From Pinguiococcus pyrenoidosus (Eukaryota > Sar > Pinguiophyceae > Pinguiochrysidales > Pinguiochrysidaceae), in the NCBI GenBank assembly GCA_019677205.1, contig JAAMXY010000621.1:64001-74240 (forward strand): a stretch of DNA of 10,240 nt, written 5' to 3'. The notes under the pieces were generated by a model. That model saw nothing but the letters and a program-made list of their open reading frames with translations. It had not been told where the DNA came from and made no database searches. Each line of letters begins with the position of its first letter. The first letter of the stretch is position 1. The position numbers were made by a program, and so were the translations under genes. This document shows positions 1 through 7,275 of the stretch, piece after piece.

Positions 1-508
1 AGGGGAGCTGTACACCTGGGGCTACGGCGACATGTCTCAGCTTGGGCACAACGACGCGACGGATCCGGATGAGCAGAAGCCACGACGGGTCGCCTTCGAG
101 ACCATGGAACTGAGCAAGATCCGAGTCCTTCATGCAAGCGGTGGCGGTCAGCATAGCGTCATGGTGGGTGAGATCTTCATGTAGATTCGGTGCGATCTTG
201 GTCGGGACTCGGGAAGCTGAGCGGGGGAAGAAAGAGCGGAAGCGCTTGGTGCACTACGATGGGACGGAATCACCCCTCAGAGGTTGGCTAGCAACGGGTA
301 GGCAGCTGCGGAAGAGTCGGTGGGCGACATCGCGCAGCGGAGAGACCTGGCAAAGAAACAGCAAGCAGAGAGCAACAAAATCGCTGTCCGCCGTCCATTT
401 TTTTCCTCGCAAGAAGCCAGAGCTCTCCTCCACTATGGCGAGGCTCTTCCGGTGCGCGTCAAGGGACTCGGATCTGGGCTAGGCACCTCCCCCGACTCCA
501 TCTCCTGA
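1..508 (+). CDS. RCC1-repeat protein, 3' end (two exons, 5' end outside window)
   Basis: The gene runs in from the left edge; the frame starts at base 2. Exon to 167 encodes one RCC1-type repeat: GELYTWGYGDMSQLG, then a Pro-Arg-Arg-Val segment, then GGGQHSVMV, matching the family pattern (Tyr-x-Trp-Gly, Gln-Leu-Gly, Gly-x-x-His-Ser). RCC1 repeats form blades of a beta-propeller; some members are Ran exchange factors, but one blade cannot say which kind this is. A GT-AG intron (168-305) joins in phase to exon 306-508, giving QHSVMV-AEESVGDIAQRRD and a Lys/Gln/Arg-rich tail, ending with TGA at 506-508. Without splicing the frame stops at TAG 182-184, just after the donor, which supports the intron. 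The last 76 bases overlap the convergent CABLES-like gene. The repeat family is confident; the tail matches no family I know. Confidence 0.82.
168..305 (+). other. Intron of the RCC1-repeat gene
   Basis: Donor GTGAGA follows exon sequence ATGGTGG; acceptor GGCAG precedes CTGCGG. The length is 138 bp. The exon leaves a phase-1 codon (G) that is completed by CT to give Ala, so the frame is kept. An in-frame TAG lies at 182-184 and another at 299-301, so unspliced RNA would end the protein right after the RCC1 repeat. Confidence 0.78.
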
Positions 509-3423
509 ACACTCCCGGCCTGCTCCGCTCCGTGCTCATTCGAGGCATTGCCGAGCGATGGCGAGGCTGATCCCGCGCGCCAAGTGAACTGCCGCTTCCA
601 AAAGGAGTCATCCGAAGTGGCCGACGCGGGCCGGGATGGAGCCCGATCCTTCCGAAGATCCTTTCGCGACGGTATGCGGAGCCCGGCCAAGCGCGAAAGC
701 GATCTCTGGGATCTGGAATCGTGCAGCGGGTCTTGTGGATTCGCCTCCGCAGCATCGGCGGGCAATGGCTCTTCCACGAACCCTTCTTGCCTGCTGTCCT
801 CGTCCATCTCGAGCGAAGGCTCCGCGCTCTGGTCACCTTCCTCAACCCACTCGTCGTCGCCGATCCGAGGACTCTCGGACACCCCTCTGGAGGGCGTGCT
901 GGCTGGACCGGAGGCAGCGTCGTCTCCGGCGCGCAGGCGAGACAAGAACCCCATGCGCAGGGGAAACCGATCGCGCCGAGGCGCTGGCACAATGGGCTCC
1001 AGCGGAGCATCCGCTTCCCCGGCATGCTTCGGCTGCTCAGTGGCGTCGGCCGCTTCGCCGTCCGTCTCTTTCGGCTCCTCCGCGGGTAGCCTCGAGCGAG
1101 GTCTCTTCAGCGTCAACGGCGTCAGCAGGCTGAAGTTCGAGCGGTGCTTGCGCTGGCCTTGCGACGTCTCCGCCTCAGCGTGCTTCCGTGCGTCCTCCTT
1201 CGCCGCTCTCAGGTAGGAGCGGTAGCTGTTCTTCTCCAAGTGCTTGTCGATCGGTTCATCCGGCGTCTGCAGGGACAGCAGGTTCTGGAGGTCCTTCTGG
1301 ACAGCAAGGTATCCTTTCAGCCCGAGGTACCGCCGGCTGTCAAGCTCCAGGACTGGCAGCAGCCGGTGCCAATGGTACAAGACGTGCTGCAGGGGCTCGT
1401 GCAACACAAAAGACAGCCTCGCGAAGACTCCAAACTCCGCGGCCAGGACTTGCTTCCGGCTCACGCCCCACCTCTGGTCCATGAGGTGCCACATCCACTC
1501 CATGCTATGTCGTCCGCCCGTTCGCAGGCGCATCTTCGGCCTGAGAAGGCCGGCATCGGCGCCTTCGGTTGGCGCCGGGTCGGCCTGCGCGTGCTCGAAC
1601 TCGCCATCCAGCTGCTGGTGGTCCAGAAAGGAGTCGCCGCTGGAACGTCGACTATGCAGCGGACTTCCGTCCGACTCGCGCCGGGAATCTGCGCGAGATA
1701 TGTCGTCCATCTCGTCCACCGAGGACTCCCCGCGATGAAATGCGCGCTTCCACATGCCTATGAGCGACTTGGGGAAGGCCGGACGATTGGAGACGCTGTC
1801 TAGGTCGTCCATGGCCTCGGAGCCGGGGGACGCGTCCAAAGGCCGGCGCTCCTTGGGCATGTCTGCGTCATCCCCTGCCGCCGTCTTCGGTGGAGCGAAG
1901 TCGCGGAGCTCGTTGAACTTGTAGGCCAGCAGAATGCAAGCAGCGAAGACTACTCTGCGATTGATCTTCGTGACGCACCGCTGAAAGCACAGGCGCTCGA
2001 AGTAGCAGCAGCTCAGGGCGATCGTGCTCAAGTCCAGACCAGCCTTTGCCGCCATCAGCGTTGCGCCGCGCTTCAGCGACCGGATCTTGGAGAGAGTCAA
2101 GCTCGGCGGGAGCTGCGGGTGCCGTTCTCGGAACTGCTCGTTGAGCTCCGCCTTGAGCTCTTCCGGCCGCACAAACAGAAGGACAGAGGAAATGATGGGC
2201 CCGGTGAGTGGGCCGCCCACCAGCACGTGGCGGTGCCTGCCCTGCACCATCTCCGGATCGTCGAGCTTTCCCGGTCGGTAGCCGCGGAAGTCGTCCTGTC
2301 TGGTGTCCTCGTCGCTGTCGTTTCTTTCATCCTGCATTGGATTGTCCCGCGGCTCGGAACCTTCTTGTCTCCCCTCTGCTCTTTGCTCCTCCTCGTCCTC
2401 CTCGTCCTCCTCGTCCCGCCTGCGTCCCTTGGAGCGTCGTGGGCTGTCTTCTGCCGCGCCGGTGCCCTCCGCTGCTCCCCCGTCCTCCACCTGTCGCCGG
2501 AGGCCAAGCCGCTGATCGAGCTCGAGATGGCCATCGTCCTTCTCCAGTCCAAAGCCGAGCGTGGTGGCTGGGTCGGTCTGCCCGTGCGTCCGCTTGCGGA
2601 AGCGCTCGACGCGGATCACGGTGTGAAAGGCGTCCACGAGCTCTCCGAAGGGCTTCTGCGGCAGCCACTTGAGCTGCAGGACATGCGCATGCAGTCGCCA
2701 CTCTTCTCGCCAGCGACCTTGGAGCAGCCAGTGGTACGAGAAGCCTCGCCAGTCCCGCGATGGCATCTGCAGCACCTCTTCGCCCTGCTCATCCTGCACC
2801 TTGGCGCGCACCCGCTGCCGCGCGTCGTCCCCCAGGCGGTACAGCGCCACGCTGGAGATCAGCACCGGATACGCCCTCCTCGCCGAGAAGAACTGGCGGC
2901 AGGGCCGCAGCCTGGGGGCCAGCCCAGCCTCCCAACGCCGCAGCTGTGCCGGAGCCACGCCCTCTGCAGAGCCCGGCAGCAGCCGCAGGCCGAAGCGGAT
3001 GTCCGGCGGCACTCCTCCCGTACCACAGCTGGGCCCCTGGAGCCTACGGAAGGGCAGGCGTACGCCTCCCGCCATGAGGAGCTTGGCAGTGCTGTCGTCA
3101 TCGCGGAAAAGGGCCTCTCCTGCCTGGCCGACGTAGCTCTCGTCGTCGTCGTCGTCGTTCTTGCTCTTGTGTCCTTCCTGGGTGGCGGCGTCCTCGTCAT
3201 GCCCACTGTCCACGGCTTCGTCTAGCAACCTGGGGCCCTTCAACGCAGCCAGTGACGTCAGCAAAGCACTCTCCTCGGCAAGAGGAATGTTGCTGAGGAA
3301 GTTTAAGGCGGCGATTTCCCGCACTGCCCAGCGCGTGTGGGCGGCCCCGAGGCGCACGGGGTACAGGCGGCCTCGCCGCTTCACCCCCAGGGCTTTCAGG
3401 GTCACGGGGTGGCCATCGCTCAT
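433..3423 (-). CDS. CABLES-family (Cdk5/Abl enzyme substrate-like) cyclin-box protein
   Basis: Intronless 996-codon ORF. In animals CABLES proteins link cyclin-dependent kinases to tyrosine kinases. Two regions match animal CABLES as I know it. Near the N-terminus, residues 38-48 read AALNFLSNIPL, like AALSFLTNISL in CABLES1. Residues 387-506 have LDDP, a Gly-x-His-x-x-Val-Leu patch, LTLSKIRSLKR (442-452), YFERL (474-478) and ACILLAYKF (495-503). The second half of the cyclin box is at about 635-690 (AAEFGVFARLSFVLHEP, 661-677). Between the halves, 507-634 is a Ser/Asp/Arg-rich insert with RRES and RRSS sites that look like basophilic kinase targets. Residues 118-282 look ordered but match no domain I know. 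Acidic tracts lie at 89-95 and 337-346. The C-terminal 300 residues are Ser/Pro/Arg-rich and disordered. Family call strong; kinase partner unknown. Confidence 0.88.
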   Translation of the reverse strand: MSDGHPVTLKALGVKRRGRLYPVRLGAAHTRWAVREIAALNFLSNIPLAEESALLTSLAALKGPRLLDEAVDSGHDEDAATQEGHKSKNDDDDDESYVGQAGEALFRDDDSTAKLLMAGGVRLPFRRLQGPSCGTGGVPPDIRFGLRLLPGSAEGVAPAQLRRWEAGLAPRLRPCRQFFSARRAYPVLISSVALYRLGDDARQRVRAKVQDEQGEEVLQMPSRDWRGFSYHWLLQGRWREEWRLHAHVLQLKWLPQKPFGELVDAFHTVIRVERFRKRTHGQTDPATTLGFGLEKDDGHLELDQRLGLRRQVEDGGAAEGTGAAEDSPRRSKGRRRDEEDEEDEEEQRAEGRQEGSEPRDNPMQDERNDSDEDTRQDDFRGYRPGKLDDPEMVQGRHRHVLVGGPLTGPIISSVLLFVRPEELKAELNEQFRERHPQLPPSLTLSKIRSLKRGATLMAAKAGLDLSTIALSCCYFERLCFQRCVTKINRRVVFAACILLAYKFNELRDFAPPKTAAGDDADMPKERRPLDASPGSEAMDDLDSVSNRPAFPKSLIGMWKRAFHRGESSVDEMDDISRADSRRESDGSPLHSRRSSGDSFLDHQQLDGEFEHAQADPAPTEGADAGLLRPKMRLRTGGRHSMEWMWHLMDQRWGVSRKQVLAAEFGVFARLSFVLHEPLQHVLYHWHRLLPVLELDSRRYLGLKGYLAVQKDLQNLLSLQTPDEPIDKHLEKNSYRSYLRAAKEDARKHAEAETSQGQRKHRSNFSLLTPLTLKRPRSRLPAEEPKETDGEAADATEQPKHAGEADAPLEPIVPAPRRDRFPLRMGFLSRLRAGDDAASGPASTPSRGVSESPRIGDDEWVEEGDQSAEPSLEMDEDSRQEGFVEEPLPADAAEANPQDPLHDSRSQRSLSRLAGLRIPSRKDLRKDRAPSRPASATSDDSFWKRQFTWRAGSASPSLGNASNEHGAEQAGSVQEMESGEVPSPDPSPLTRTGRASP
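2387..2413. repeat. 9-bp coding microsatellite (TCCTCCTCG)x3
   Basis: Three perfect 9-bp units. On the minus strand they encode the acidic Asp-Glu-Glu run at residues 337-346 of the CABLES-like protein. The unit is a multiple of three, so copy changes would alter the acidic tract without shifting the frame. Confidence 0.8.
3141..3159. repeat. (GTC)n triplet run encoding poly-Asp
   Basis: A run of about six GTC/CGT triplets. Read on the minus strand it encodes the Asp run at about residues 90-94 of the CABLES-like protein. It is a short triplet microsatellite and probably tolerates length changes. Confidence 0.7.
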
Positions 3424-3770
3424 GAGAGGCCTTGGGAAAGGGGGGATTTGGGGGGCAAATGCCGGGTTTTTGGACAGAACAAGGGACGGACAGAGACGAA
3501 TATAAACAGCTTTTGCATATATGTATTATAATTTGTTTTACCGCTTCCACCTTTGCAAAGTATTTTTTTATATCTCTCATATTCATATAAAATTTTTAAA
3601 AATTGGTATTGTCTAATAATGTTGAGAAGGAGGTTTATCACATTCCGGAGCGGCTTTCCTTCGCAAGGCGACGGGAACTTCTCTCCTGTGGCGTCGGGAG
3701 CTTCCAAGTGCACTTTGAGTTGCGGCGGCCATCGCGTGTATGCGTGTCTGGAAATGCTCCTGAGGCGCCG
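3424..3770. promoter_or_regulatory. Divergent spacer with AT-rich core (candidate bidirectional promoter)
   Basis: This 347-bp spacer lies between the start of the minus-strand CABLES-like gene and the chosen start of the plus-strand membrane-protein gene. Bases about 3497-3625 are strongly AT-rich, against GC-rich DNA on both sides. They hold TATAAAA at 3586-3592 in plus orientation and an ATATATGTATTATAATT stretch near 3517 that reads TTATAATA on the minus strand. The composition and divergent layout suggest a shared promoter; start sites cannot be read from the sequence. Confidence 0.5.
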
Positions 3771-4356
3771 ATGAACTTGGACCCCGAGCGCGGCTCCAGC
3801 AACTGCAGCGAGGTGCTGGGGCACCTGTGCTGTGCTCGCGACCTCACCAACCTGCTCTGCAGTCATGAAGAGGGCAGCCTACGCTCTTTCGACCGGATCA
3901 CCAAGCGAAAGGTCCTCATACTACTCACCATCATCATCACCATCTTCCTGCTGCTGTACTGGCCGATCCACGTGGACCAGAGCGACGTCTTCGACGAGGT
4001 AACACTTCGATCCGCGTCGGACCCGAGGAAACCAAAGACAGCAGAAAAGGAAGAGTCGCAAAAAAAAGAAAAAAAAGGATGACGCCCCATCTTGCGCCTG
4101 TGTGACAGGTGGAAGAGGTTAGCCATGTAGCGGATGGGAGACCGGCTCGGCACAGCGTCTTCTCGGCGCCCAAAGTCCTTTGGGGCCTGCTTCTTTTCAT
4201 GGTGGGTGGGGCCTTCAGCAGCAGCCGAACCTTGATTCGTTTGTTCTTAGCCCAACATCTCATGATTTGGTTGCGCAGGTGCTTGCGCCGCTTGTGTGGT
4301 ATTCGGGGAGACTAGCGTACATCCTCGTCACATTGGCGAGGCTGCAAGATTCGTAG
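3771..4356 (+). CDS. Small two-pass membrane protein, unknown function (three-exon model)
   Basis: Modelled exons are 3771-3998, 4109-4201 and 4279-4356, giving 132 residues. All junctions are phase 0, with GT-AG borders (GTAACA...ACAG, GTGGGT...GCAG). The N-terminus is Cys-containing and soluble (1-46). A basic DRITKRK patch leads into TM1 (about 48-64, VLILLTIIITIFLLLYW). A short acidic loop (67-80) precedes a second hydrophobic stretch (about 98-124) that is created by joining exons 2 and 3 (LLLFM then VLAPLVWY) and ends in LARLQDS. That the join extends a hydrophobic segment is the main support for intron 2. If intron 2 is retained, a different basic tail ends at TAG 4313-4315; if intron 1 is retained, a Lys-rich tail ends at TGA 4080-4082. 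ATG 3771 was chosen because upstream codons to ATG 3603 run into the AT-rich promoter-like DNA. I recognise no family. Confidence 0.55.
3999..4108 (+). other. Intron 1 of the small membrane-protein gene
   Basis: The 110-bp GT-AG intron has donor GAG|GTAACA and acceptor GTGTGACAG|GTGG, in phase 0. Its 3' half contains an A/G-rich run (about 4049-4080) and an in-frame stop at 4080-4082. Splicing fuses an acidic loop (SDVFDE) to VEEVSHV, so the joined protein is continuous in character. Confidence 0.6.
4202..4278 (+). other. Probable intron 2 of the small membrane-protein gene
   Basis: The 77-bp phase-0 candidate has donor ATG|GTGGGT and acceptor TTGCGCAG|GTGC. The 3' part is T-rich (TTCGTTTGTTCTTAG), like a polypyrimidine tract, which also offers an alternative AG at 4249-4250. 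Retention still gives an open frame to 4315, so the splice is inferred from the hydrophobic join and the donor shape shared with another intron in this window. Confidence 0.5.
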
Positions 4357-4644
4357 GAGCGACCATGCTAGCGACGAACTTGGTGGATGCGAACGAAATC
4401 TTTCTTCGAGGCCAGGAAGATGGGGACCTTCGCAGCTAGACACTTAGAGAGTCAGATGCTCGTGATAGCAATAGGTGAAAACCCTCGCATCGCAAGGGGT
4501 GTCGTGAAGACAAAGGGGGAAGGGGGGGAAAGAAGCGAAGCAGGGTACGAAGCATGGGACGGAGACGCCCAGAGAACCGCGCCCTCGAGCGGGGCGAAAA
4601 TTGAGAGCGAGAGATCGACAGAGACATCGACAGCTTTACAGGAA

Positions 4645-4680
4645 GATACTGATACAGATACTGATACAGATACTGATACA
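4645..4680. repeat. (GATACTGATACA)x3 tandem repeat
   Basis: Three perfect 12-bp units, equal to six alternating GATACT/GATACA hexamers, lie in the spacer between convergent genes. The multiple-of-three unit produces long but meaningless open frames on both strands. Confidence 0.9.
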
Positions 4681-4749
4681 GGTACATTTGGTTTTGGGAT
4701 CTTGTTACAAAATGCCCCTTCCTTCGGTCGACCATCCTTGCGACGAAGT

Positions 4750-4781
4750 CACACGTGTTAACGTGGCCACACACACGTGTG
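4750..4781. promoter_or_regulatory. Pair of CACGTG (E-box/G-box) palindromes
   Basis: CACGTG occurs at 4752-4757 and again at 4774-4779, 22 bp apart (about two helical turns), each inside a longer ACACGTGT palindrome, with GTTAAC at 4757-4762 between them. CACGTG is the usual binding core of bHLH and some bZIP factors. The place is odd for a promoter because both flanking genes end here, so a function is only inferred. Confidence 0.35.
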
Positions 4782-4868
4782 GAAGGCTGCGCCCGTCAAA
4801 CTCTTGTTGGCAGCCCTGCGACCGCAAGATCCTACGTTGAAAAAGCTGCGTGGGGAGCATGCCTTCCC

Positions 4869-7049
4869 TTAGAAGACTGCGCCTTGCTTTCTACGGCCCC
4901 CGCGCTTGCTCGCGGCGCCTGAGCTTCCCGACTTGGAGCGCGTCCAATTCTCCTTGGGCCCCCGCATGTGCGCAGGGCGGCTCTGCTCCGCCATGGTGAG
5001 GATGTGACGGCTCCTGGAATCGTCATGGCTCCCGCCGGACGGCATCGAGCCGGCACTGCCGCGCACGTCCGTGTCGGCCGAGTAGGACGAGTACGAACCG
5101 TCGTCGCTTTGGCCAGCGGAGATCCGCTGGAAGCCGCTGCGCTGCTCGTGCGGGGCGGGCGGCGGGCCCCCGAGGCTCGGCCGCACGCTGACGACGCTGG
5201 GAGGGGGCATCTGCGCAGCCATGGCCAGCTCCTCGGCCTCCTTCGCGCCCGGCGTGCTCATCGAGTGCCGGAGGGGCGGCTTGGGCGGCATGACGCCCAT
5301 GCTAAGGCGCTCGCCGTCGGTGGCGGGGAAGGAGCCGTTCTGGTCCCGGGTTCGGCGCACACTCGAAGAGCGCGCGCGCTCCTCCGCCACGCCCGGGAGG
5401 CCAGCAGCTTTCCGGAGCCTGCTGCGCGTTCGGAAGGGCTCCACCATGATCGTGAGGTCCGGGAAGAACTCCCGCGGGATCTCCGGGAAGCCCTCCGAGT
5501 CCCTCGGCAAGCCCTGGTGCTCCGAGAAGAGACCGATGGCCCAGGGGCTGGGGCTCTGCGATCGCTGCTGCTCCGCCGACGCGTTTCCGATGCTCGACGA
5601 GCGCGCGCGGTGCGCCTTGCTCAGCGGCGAGCCGCTCCCCCGCCGAAGGACGGGCTCCTCCCTGTGGGCCAGGGGCCGCGCATACGACGGCCCGGAGAGC
5701 GTCGACATCGAGGCGCGGTCGTCCGAGCTCCTCTCCACCGCCGCGAAGTTCCCCTCCATGATCTCCCTGGCTCCCTCGTCCCGGATGTCCCACACCGTCG
5801 CGCGGCAGGCCCAGAAGCGACGGAAGCTGGCGCTCAGCTTGAATCGCGAGAAGGGGCTCTTCATGAGAGCATACACCTCGTCCTGGACATCGTCAAACAG
5901 ATCAAGCGGCAGGAACGAGTTCGCCACCTTGCTCTCCTTTTGCTCCTCCGTGATCACCACCGCCTTGCCCCCTTTGAAGTAGGCGTTGATGTCATGGCGC
6001 ATCCCCTGGGAGACGTTGATCATGGCCGCGGCCCCATCCGTGATGTAGTTGATCCAGATCCAGTACGACGCGAGGTAGGGCAGGTTCCTGAAGCGGCCCT
6101 CGTAGCAGTAGAACTTGAGGGCGTCCACGACGTCAAAGAAGTCGAGAAGCTCCGCGGTCATCTCCAGCGTCAGGTGCCTCCAGAAGAGCTGGCGGACGAC
6201 GCTGCTCTTGGGCTGGTCGAGCACGTGGTCCAGATCGACCTCCCTGGCGTCCCTGCTCTCCATGATGACCTTGGTGGACTCTCGCCATGCGAAGGGCTTC
6301 GGCATGACCGCCACATTGACTTCTCCGAACTCGTTCAGAGGGTCTTCTTCCGAGTCGCTGCGGCTGAGGCTGCCGGCGCTGTGACTCCGCGAGCGCTGCT
6401 TGACGTTTCGCACGAAGCTCTTGTAGCGCATGGAGGGACTCCTCTCGACGTTCCTCATGAGCAGCGGGCCGTTCTTGCCCGCAAGGATGCCCGGGTCGAT
6501 GGAGGGTTCCGCGGCGGACCTGCGGATGGCCGTCTTGGTCCGGCTCCTGGCTCCGGTGAGCAGGAGAAGGCGCATGACTTTCGATCTCCCCCTGCCCTTG
6601 CTCTTGTTCGAGCGGCCCCCCTTCGACGCCGTTGAACCCCGCTTCGCGGCGCGCTTTCCCTCCCCACCCGCTTCCGAGGACTCGTAGCTCTCCACCGACA
6701 CGGTTTCGTTGGTCTCAGTCTCGATCTGCGTCGTGTCCGACGGCGGTGGCGCCGGGGCCGCGGCTGGCTGCCCCTTCTGCGCCCCGGCCTTGAGCCTCAC
6801 GACCGACAGGACCTTCGTCTTCACCCTACTCTTCTTGCCGAAGAAGCCGCCCTTCCTGGACGCATTCGTGGCCGCGTCCCTCTCCTTGAGGTGGTCCTGG
6901 ATCATCGCGCCGGCTTCGCCGCCAATGGAGTCCAGCGATCGCGGCGAAAAGTCCGGGTCGTTCTGCTCGGCCTGGAGCCGCAAGGCAGCCGCTCTGCACA
7001 CCGACAGCCAAGAATCTTGGTTAGCTTCAAAGCTCGTCTTGAGAGGCAT
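4869..7049 (-). CDS. RGS-domain protein (regulator of G-protein signalling-like)
   Basis: Intronless 726-codon ORF. Residues about 277-412 fit an RGS domain: an opening helix (RQLFWRHLTLEMTAELLDFF), a middle stretch with LPYLASYWIWINYIT and an INVSQGMRHDI helix, then the typical end LFDDVQDEVYALM (384-396) and RFKLSASFRRF (402-412). RGS domains speed GTP hydrolysis by G-alpha subunits. The usual Glu-Asn-Leu-x-Phe-Trp motif is replaced by VVDALKFYC, so activity is uncertain. The N-terminus (1-276) is basic and Ser-rich (GKKSRVKTK, GKGRGRSK-type patches). The C-terminus (413-726) is disordered with many Ser-Pro, Arg-x-x-Ser and proline-rich sites (MPPKPPLRHS). ATG 7049 has A at -3 and begins the protein-like sequence. 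The frame stays open upstream to 7346, but through a 53-bp repeat that is not codon-compatible. Confidence 0.72.
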   Translation of the reverse strand: MPLKTSFEANQDSWLSVCRAAALRLQAEQNDPDFSPRSLDSIGGEAGAMIQDHLKERDAATNASRKGGFFGKKSRVKTKVLSVVRLKAGAQKGQPAAAPAPPPSDTTQIETETNETVSVESYESSEAGGEGKRAAKRGSTASKGGRSNKSKGRGRSKVMRLLLLTGARSRTKTAIRRSAAEPSIDPGILAGKNGPLLMRNVERSPSMRYKSFVRNVKQRSRSHSAGSLSRSDSEEDPLNEFGEVNVAVMPKPFAWRESTKVIMESRDAREVDLDHVLDQPKSSVVRQLFWRHLTLEMTAELLDFFDVVDALKFYCYEGRFRNLPYLASYWIWINYITDGAAAMINVSQGMRHDINAYFKGGKAVVITEEQKESKVANSFLPLDLFDDVQDEVYALMKSPFSRFKLSASFRRFWACRATVWDIRDEGAREIMEGNFAAVERSSDDRASMSTLSGPSYARPLAHREEPVLRRGSGSPLSKAHRARSSSIGNASAEQQRSQSPSPWAIGLFSEHQGLPRDSEGFPEIPREFFPDLTIMVEPFRTRSRLRKAAGLPGVAEERARSSSVRRTRDQNGSFPATDGERLSMGVMPPKPPLRHSMSTPGAKEAEELAMAAQMPPPSVVSVRPSLGGPPPAPHEQRSGFQRISAGQSDDGSYSSYSADTDVRGSAGSMPSGGSHDDSRSRHILTMAEQSRPAHMRGPKENWTRSKSGSSGAASKRGGRRKQGAVF

Positions 7050-7123
7050 GTTTGTTTTGGGTTTTGATTTCTGTTTTGTTTGGCTCTGCGGTTCCACGAT
7101 GCCTTGTTGTCTGACGCGGTTGT

Positions 7124-7229
7124 CTTTCGCTCTCCCCTTTCCTTCCCTCCTCTCCTCCGTCACCTCCGTTCTCTCCCTTTCGCTCTCCCCTTTCCTTCCC
7201 TCCTCTCCTCCGTCACCTCTGTTATCTCC
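7124..7229. repeat. 53-bp tandem duplication, strand-biased (pyrimidine-rich on plus)
   Basis: Two adjacent 53-bp copies (7124-7176 and 7177-7229) differ at two positions. A degenerate CTTTCCTCCCCC tail follows. The unit is not a multiple of three and so would be read in two different frames. This argues that the stretch is leader, intron or promoter DNA rather than coding sequence for the RGS protein. It is purine-rich in the direction of RGS transcription. Confidence 0.88.
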
Positions 7230-7275
7230 CTTTCCTCCCCCTTCCCTGGCGTTTTCTGCCGTTCTCGTAAGGTCG

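Larger units (their letters stand above)
4357..4868. other. Gene-free spacer between convergent genes
   Basis: This 512-bp spacer lies between the 3' ends of the membrane-protein gene and the RGS gene. ORFs across it are short and made largely of repeat translation (Thr-Asp or Tyr-Gln runs). It contains G-rich purine runs (about 4513-4532), a hexamer tandem repeat at 4645-4680 and a CACGTG pair at 4750-4781. I see no AATAAA poly(A) signal and no RNA gene. Confidence 0.55.

Noticed and set aside
2119-3225. Plus-strand ORF of 368 codons
   Set aside because: It is antisense to the CABLES-like gene, with Leu/Val/Ser runs that come from the acidic and triplet tracts of the other strand. No domain is visible.
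3603-3770. Earlier ATG at 3603 for the small membrane protein
   Set aside because: It lies just after the TATA-like AT-rich core, and its codons do not resemble the rest of the protein; ATG 3771 is preferred, though RNA data could change this.
4387-4761. ORFs on both strands across the GATACT repeat
   Set aside because: They are held open by the 12-bp repeat (Thr-Asp or Tyr-Gln runs) and are otherwise composition-driven.
4968-6635. Plus-strand ORF of 555 codons
   Set aside because: It is antisense to the RGS gene, very Arg/Ala/His-rich and without a domain. It is a GC-rich shadow frame.
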